Assembly (NCBI GenBank): GCA_030263275.1
Contig: SZOR01000002.1
Coordinates: 44,598 to 108,597 of the forward strand
Direction of reading: 5' to 3'
Length of the DNA: 64,000 nucleotides
Source: DSNY01 sp016861185
GTDB taxonomy: Bacteria; Pseudomonadota; Gammaproteobacteria; Burkholderiales; Burkholderiaceae_F
Below are positions 59,855-64,000 of the stretch, one piece after another. The notes below the pieces were generated by a model. That model had not been told where the DNA came from. It made no database searches and saw only the letters and a program-made list of their open reading frames with translations. A program made the translations under genes and the position numbers. How positions within the stretch are numbered: position 1 is the first letter of the stretch; each line of letters starts with the position of its first letter.

Positions 59855-59931
59855 GTAGGTTGGGGTGAGGCAAAGCCGAACCCCCAACGGGCCGCGCTGC
59901 GTTGGGGTTCGCTTCGCTCACCCCAACCTAC
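59855..59931. repeat. Nested inverted repeat GTAGGTTGGGGTGAG ... CTCACCCCAACCTAC
   Basis: The outer arms are a perfect 15-bp match (59855-59869 and 59917-59931). Inside lies a second pair, GAACCCCCAACG (59878-59889) and CGTTGGGGTTC (59900-59910). The words resemble widespread intergenic repeats in Betaproteobacteria and others (TAGGTTGGGGTGAGC...). It lies between the convergent rhlE and metY genes and may also act as a transcription stop. Confidence 0.75.
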
Positions 59932-59934
59932 GTG

Positions 59935-61230
59935 CTACGTGCTTTTCGCCAGCGCCTGCTCCAGATCCCACAGGATGTCGTCGATCGACTCGATGCCGAT
60001 CGACAGCCGCACCATTTCGGGCAGCACACCGGCGGCGCGCTGCTCTTCCTCAGAAAGCTGGCGGTGCGTCGTGGAGGCCGGGTGGATGACCAGCGACTTC
60101 GCGTCGCCGATGTTCGCGAGATGCGACAGGAACTGCAGGCTGTCGATGAACTTCTCGCCGGCCGTTGCGCCCCCTTTTATGCCGAAGGTCATCACACTCG
60201 ACGCGCCAGGCTCGCCATCGATCGAACGCAGGTACTTCTTCGCCAACGCGTAGTACGGGCTGGACTTCAGCCCGGGCCAGTTGACCCAGGCCACGCGCGG
60301 ATGCGATTCCAGAAACTGCGCGACCTTGCGCGCGTTCTGCACGTGCCGCTCCATCCGCACGTGCAGCGTCTCCAGTCCCTGCAGCAGCAGCCAGGCCGAT
60401 AGCGGCGACAGCGATGAGCCGTGCACGCGCAGCACCTCGAAGCGCGCCTTCATCGTGTACGCGAAGTCGCCGAACGTCTCCCAGAACTTCACGCCGTGAT
60501 AGCCCTTGGACGGCAGCACCATGTCGGGGAACTTGCCGTTGCCCCAGTCGAACTTGCCGCGCTCCACGAGCACGCCGCCGATCGTGGTGCCGTGGCCGCC
60601 CATGTACTTGGTGGCGGAGTGCACGACGATGTCGGCGCCGAAGTCGAACGGCCGGCACAGGTACGGCGTGGGCATCGTGTTGTCGATCATCAGCGGGATT
60701 TCCGCCTCGTGCGCGATCTTTGCGATCGGCTCGATGTCGAGCACGTTGATCTTCGGGTTGCCGAGCGTCTCGCCGTAGATGAGGCGCGTGTTGGGCTTGA
60801 GCGCACGGCGGAAGTTCTCCGGTTCGTCCGGATCGACGAACGTCGTTTCGATCCCCATCTTCGGCAGCGTGACCGCGAACTGCGAATACGTGCCGCCGTA
60901 CAGCAGCGACGAGGCGACGATGTGGCTGCCCGGCTGAACGATCGCCAGGATCGCGGTCAGTTGCGCGGCCATGCCGCTCGCGGTGGCGAGCGCCGCGCGG
61001 CCGTTTTCCAGCGCGGCAACGCGCTCCTCGAACACCGCCACGGTCGGGTTGCTGATGCGCGAGTAGACGTTGCCGAACGTCTGCAGGTTAAAGAGGCTCG
61101 CCGCGTGATCGGCCGAATCGAAGACGTAGCTCGTCGTCTGGTAGATCGGCTGCGCGCGGCTGCCCGTCACCGGGTCGGGAAGCTGGCCGGCGTGCAGGCA
61201 CAGGGTTTCGATGCCGAATTGTCTGTCCAT
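59935..61230 (-). CDS. metY: O-acetylhomoserine aminocarboxypropyltransferase (O-acetylhomoserine sulfhydrylase)
   Basis: The protein has 431 aa from the ATG at 61230 (MDRQFGIETLCLHAGQLPDP). It is a PLP enzyme of the Cys/Met metabolism family that makes homocysteine from O-acetylhomoserine and sulfide. The PLP lysine is in VVHSATKYMGGHGTT; substrate-pocket motifs YGETLGNPKI and MIDNTMPTPYL are typical of MetY. The nearby sulfide dehydrogenase genes are too distant to suggest a joint unit. It follows the CoA-binding gene closely. Confidence 0.95.
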   Translation of the reverse strand: MDRQFGIETLCLHAGQLPDPVTGSRAQPIYQTTSYVFDSADHAASLFNLQTFGNVYSRISNPTVAVFEERVAALENGRAALATASGMAAQLTAILAIVQPGSHIVASSLLYGGTYSQFAVTLPKMGIETTFVDPDEPENFRRALKPNTRLIYGETLGNPKINVLDIEPIAKIAHEAEIPLMIDNTMPTPYLCRPFDFGADIVVHSATKYMGGHGTTIGGVLVERGKFDWGNGKFPDMVLPSKGYHGVKFWETFGDFAYTMKARFEVLRVHGSSLSPLSAWLLLQGLETLHVRMERHVQNARKVAQFLESHPRVAWVNWPGLKSSPYYALAKKYLRSIDGEPGASSVMTFGIKGGATAGEKFIDSLQFLSHLANIGDAKSLVIHPASTTHRQLSEEEQRAAGVLPEMVRLSIGIESIDDILWDLEQALAKST

Positions 61231-61232
61231 GG

Positions 61233-61721
61233 TCAGTAAGGAAGCTGCCGCGGCCGCTTGCTCGACACGATGCGCGTGTTCACGCCCGCCCAGTTCAGGC
61301 CGCCGAAAAGCCGCCCGTGTTCGATCTTCACGCAGCGGTCCATCACGACGTCGAGCCCCGCGGCACGCGCCTTGCGCGCGGCCGCTTCGTTCACCACGCC
61401 CAGTTGCATCCACAGCACCTTGGCGCCGATCGCGATCGCATCCTCGGCGAGCGCGGGGATCTCCTCGCTTTTGCGGAAGCAGTCCACCAGATCGATCGGC
61501 CCCGCCTCGCGCGCGGCGGCGTTCAGATCCGGGTAGCAGCGCTGGCCGAGCACTTCGCTGTACTTCGGATTGACCGGGATCATCGTGTAGCCGTGTTCGA
61601 GCAGATACTTGCCGACGAAATAGCTCGGCCGGTGCCATTCGGCGGAGATGCCCACGACCGCGATGCGACGGCTGTGGTGCAGGATGCGGCGCAGGGTCGG
61701 GATGTCGGTGTCGTCAGCCAC
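61233..61721 (-). CDS. CoA-binding-domain protein (YccU-like)
   Basis: The protein has 162 aa. A Rossmann CoA-binding domain (RRILHHSRRIAVVGISAEWH, YFVGKYLLEHGYTMIPVNP) covers the whole length, with VDCFRKSEEIPALAEDAIAIG. The family is widespread and without a proven reaction. It overlaps the end of gluQRS by 8 bp and precedes metY by 2 bp, so the three form one unit. Confidence 0.88.
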   Translation of the reverse strand: MADDTDIPTLRRILHHSRRIAVVGISAEWHRPSYFVGKYLLEHGYTMIPVNPKYSEVLGQRCYPDLNAAAREAGPIDLVDCFRKSEEIPALAEDAIAIGAKVLWMQLGVVNEAAARKARAAGLDVVMDRCVKIEHGRLFGGLNWAGVNTRIVSSKRPRQLPY

Positions 61722-62613
61722 GGCTTGCCTCCTCGGCGGCGATTGTAGGGCCCGCGACCCACCGTTCGCGCCACAGCTCGATCGCGCGCATCAGAAACGC
61801 GTCGCGCGTGTCGGCACCGATGTGCGGCAGTCCGAGATGCCGTGCCGCGCGCTCCAGTTCGCCGCGCACGTCCTCGGTCAGCGCGCGCGCACCGGTCTGC
61901 TTCGAGAGCTTCTCGCCCCTTTCGTTCGTCACGACCGGCACGTGCAGGTAGCGCGGCGTCGCGAGTCCAAGCGCGCGCTGCAGGAAGATCTGGCGCGGCG
62001 TGTTGTCGAGCAGATCGGCGCCGCGCACCACATCGGTGATGCCCTGTTCGGCATCGTCGACGACGACCGCGAGCTGGTACGCCCACGGGCCGTCCGCGCG
62101 CCGCACGACGAAGTCGCCGACTTCGCGCGCGAGATCTTGTGCGTAGCGCCCGCAGGCGCGATCGGCGAAGGCCACCGTTACGTCCGGCACGCGCACGCGC
62201 CATGCCGGACGGCTGCGCGCGCCGGCTGGCCGCTCGCGACAGGTGCCCGGATAGATGCCGGTTTTGAGCCCGGCGGCACGCGCCGCGTCTTCGATGTCCT
62301 TGCGCGAGCAGGTGCACGGGTAGGCGAGGCCGGCGGCGCGCAGGCGCGCGAACGCGGCGTCGTACGGTGCGCCGCGCCGGCTCTGCAAGACGACCGGTTC
62401 GTCCGACTCGAGCCCGAAGCGCGCGAGCGTGCGCACGATCGCCTCGGTCGCTCCCGGGACTTCGCGCGGCGGGTCGAGGTCCTCGATGCGAACGAGCCAG
62501 GTGCCGCGCTGCGCGCGCGCGTCGAGCCAGCTTGCCAGCGCGGCGGCGAGCGAGCCGGCGTGCAGCGGGCCGGTGGGCGAAGGGGCGAAGCGGCCGCGAT
62601 AGGCGGAAGACAC
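61714..62613 (-). CDS. gluQRS: Glutamyl-Q tRNA(Asp) synthetase
   Basis: The protein has 299 aa from the GTG at 62613 (SSAYRGRFAPSPTGPLHAGS); the frame continues upstream but that part is an antisense shadow. It glutamylates queuosine of tRNA-Asp. It is a GluRS catalytic core without the anticodon domain; the HIGH-like PTGPLHAG, the zinc-type CTCSRKD ... YPGTC, and the KLSKQ site are present. First gene of the gluQRS-CoA-binding-metY unit, divergent from the PAS sensor. Confidence 0.93.
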   Translation of the reverse strand: MSSAYRGRFAPSPTGPLHAGSLAAALASWLDARAQRGTWLVRIEDLDPPREVPGATEAIVRTLARFGLESDEPVVLQSRRGAPYDAAFARLRAAGLAYPCTCSRKDIEDAARAAGLKTGIYPGTCRERPAGARSRPAWRVRVPDVTVAFADRACGRYAQDLAREVGDFVVRRADGPWAYQLAVVVDDAEQGITDVVRGADLLDNTPRQIFLQRALGLATPRYLHVPVVTNERGEKLSKQTGARALTEDVRGELERAARHLGLPHIGADTRDAFLMRAIELWRERWVAGPTIAAEEASRG

Positions 62614-62742
62614 GGGGCGATGGACGATCGGCGATGTCCGGCGCGGGGCCGACGGATTCAAGCGACTCAAGTTGGTGCCGAAAAACCGGGACAGGCCCGG
62701 AAAGCGACCGCGAAGGCCGCTGCGGTGCCGAACCGTACGACC

Positions 62743-64000
62743 ATGACGCCGTCTCCCACCGTAGCCGCCGAACTGCTGCGGCTGGCGCTCGGGCTCGGCC
62801 GGTTCACCTGGCTCGGCAACCTCGCATTCGGATGCGCGATCGTACTCGTGCTGGCGCACGACGATCGCCTGCTGCAGGGACTCGCATGGTGGGTCGTGCT
62901 CGCGTCGGCGCTGCTCGCGCGCGCCTACCTGTGCCTGCGTCTGCTCGCCGATGCAACGCTGCGCGCGCGCCACGGCGCGGTGCTGTATGCGGCGATGGCC
63001 GTCATCGAAGGTTCGGTCTGGTCCGCCGGCCTGCTCGTCGTTCCGGCACCGTCGGCGCTCGGCGCACTGCTGCAATTCGTGTTGTCGACCGTGATCCTGA
63101 TCGGCACCGTGCTGTCCTTCGGCCCGGTGCGCTGCGCGTGGTTCGGACAGACCGTGCCGCTCGCGTTCGGCCAGGCGCTCGTGCTGATCGTGCAGCCGCC
63201 GGCGCTGCGCGACGTAGTCGGTCTCGCCTGGCTGCTGACGGTTGCGCTGTCGGCGGTCGCCGCGTACTGGTGGCGCCGCGTGCTGGTCGAAAACCTCGCG
63301 CTGCGCGAGCAGGCCGACGCGGCGGCGCACGCGCAGGAGCGGGCCGCGCTCGAGCTGCACCGCAGCCGTGAGCAGCTGCGGCTCGCGCTCGACGCGATCG
63401 ACGCCGGCGTCGCCGACACCAACCTCTTTACTGGCGAGCGCTTCTTCTCCGCGCGCTACGCCGAACTGCTCGGTTACCGCGACCGCGCCGCCTTCCTGCA
63501 CGCGCATCGCTTCTCGGCGGCGCTGCACCCGGACGATCGCGCGCGCGTGCTGCACGCCCGCCAGCGCCATCTCCAGGAGGACGTGCCGTTCCGCGAGGAG
63601 TTCCGGCTGCGGACGGCCGCGCACGACTACGTCTGGGTGCAGGCGCGCGGCGAATCGGTGCGCGACGCCGCGGGCCGCGCCACCCGCTTCGTGATGTCGA
63701 TCGTCGACATCACCGAGCGGCGCGAGGCCGAGCTGCGACTCGCCGCCAGCGAGCGGCGCTATCGCGCGCTGGTCGAGGCCTCGCCGTCGCTGATCTGGAC
63801 CTGCGACGCGGCCGGCCGCCTGACCTTCGTGTCGGCGCGCGCCTGCCGCGAGCTGTACGGCTACGAGCCGCGCGAGATGATCGGCCGGCACGTCGCCGAG
63901 TTCAACGCGCCCGAGTTTCGCCGGCGCGAGTTCGTGCGCCGCTTCGCGCCCGCGCTGCGCGGCCGCGCGGTGTTCGACGCCGAAGCGATCCATCTTTCGC
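62743..64000 (+). CDS. Membrane-anchored PAS-domain sensor, C-terminus cut by window edge
   Basis: The frame is open from the ATG at 62743 to the window edge (419 codons). Residues about 1-180 form a membrane domain with about six helices (for example WLGNLAFGCAIVLVLA). A short coiled region (LREQADAAAHAQERAALELH) leads to PAS domain 1 (about residues 210-330, ending IVDITERREAE) and PAS domain 2 (from about 340, YRALVEASPSLIWTCDAAG). The output domain, histidine kinase or GGDEF, lies beyond the window. It is not separately listed in long-ORF form because it lacks a stop. Confidence 0.88.
   Translation, partial: MTPSPTVAAELLRLALGLGRFTWLGNLAFGCAIVLVLAHDDRLLQGLAWWVVLASALLARAYLCLRLLADATLRARHGAVLYAAMAVIEGSVWSAGLLVVPAPSALGALLQFVLSTVILIGTVLSFGPVRCAWFGQTVPLAFGQALVLIVQPPALRDVVGLAWLLTVALSAVAAYWWRRVLVENLALREQADAAAHAQERAALELHRSREQLRLALDAIDAGVADTNLFTGERFFSARYAELLGYRDRAAFLHAHRFSAALHPDDRARVLHARQRHLQEDVPFREEFRLRTAAHDYVWVQARGESVRDAAGRATRFVMSIVDITERREAELRLAASERRYRALVEASPSLIWTCDAAGRLTFVSARACRELYGYEPREMIGRHVAEFNAPEFRRREFVRRFAPALRGRAVFDAEAIHLS

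Noticed and set aside
61714..63993. A 759-codon minus-strand frame joining gluQRS to a long N-terminal part
   Set aside because: The upstream part is antisense to the PAS sensor gene, which has membrane and PAS motifs; gluQRS starts at the GTG at 62613.

Overview
The window is 64 kb of high-GC, gene-dense chromosome from a betaproteobacterium, most likely of the order Burkholderiales. The support is gene order and gene content: exbB-exbD-lpxK-(Trm112-like)-kdsB-adk, icd | csp | clpS-clpA, ribF-ileS-lspA-coaBC-dut, fkpB-ispH, the rpsU-yqeY-dnaG-rpoD macromolecular synthesis operon, a K+-independent H+-pyrophosphatase, and an RpoD with a Lys/Ala-rich N-terminal tail. No plasmid, phage or IS gene is visible. 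Most of the window is core housekeeping DNA, with a few accessory or rearranged spots.

Layout. 1-2.3 kb: a truncated SAM methyltransferase divergent from a winged-helix/TPR regulator. 2.5-12.8 kb: one giant autotransporter (3421 aa) built from about 48 degenerate repeats. 13.2-14.5 kb: an acyl-carrier-protein/GNAT fusion and a second GNAT. 14.6-23.0 kb (minus strand): envelope and energy genes, namely exbB, exbD, lpxK, a Trm112-like gene, kdsB, an orphan peptide-type solute-binding protein, adk, hppA and a small OmpA-domain protein. 23.3-28.0 kb: xseA, a PuuD-like membrane protein, a DUF192 protein, a small Lys/Ala-rich secreted protein, icd and a cold-shock protein. 28.5-31.9 kb: clpS-clpA and a dihaem cytochrome c4. 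31.9-34.4 kb (minus): a flavocytochrome c sulfide dehydrogenase pair (fccA-fccB) and a DUF3530 hydrolase. 34.4-41.5 kb (minus): a tightly packed operon ribF-ileS-lspA-coaBC-membrane protein-dut-acyltransferase. 41.6-46.2 kb: purN, an RsmB/NOP methyltransferase, an MscS channel and a fatty-acid desaturase. 46.3-47.5 kb (minus): radC, rpmB, rpmG. 47.6-51.7 kb: fkpB-ispH, a chalcone-isomerase-like protein, xerD, ybaK, plsY. 51.7-58.2 kb: tsaD (minus), then rpsU-yqeY-dnaG-rpoD. 58.2-59.8 kb: a CAU tRNA, a broken second copy of its 3' half, and a DEAD-box helicase. 59.9-62.6 kb (minus): gluQRS, a CoA-binding protein and metY. 62.7 kb to the end: a membrane-anchored PAS sensor cut by the window edge.

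The spots most worth a second look are (i) the giant autotransporter, whose repeat unit joins an RTX-like GGxGxD turn to a beta-helix-like N-x-G strand and carries a few paired-cysteine inserts, with an ACP-GNAT fusion encoded divergently beside it; (ii) the tRNA-Ile2 locus, where a partial tRNA copy carries a 29-nt insert in place of the anticodon loop and ends 4 nt before the helicase start codon; (iii) a solute-binding protein inserted into the conserved kdsB-adk order; and (iv) several start codons placed directly after terminators or -10-like hexamers. All assignments come from reading the sequence and recognising motifs; no database search was run.
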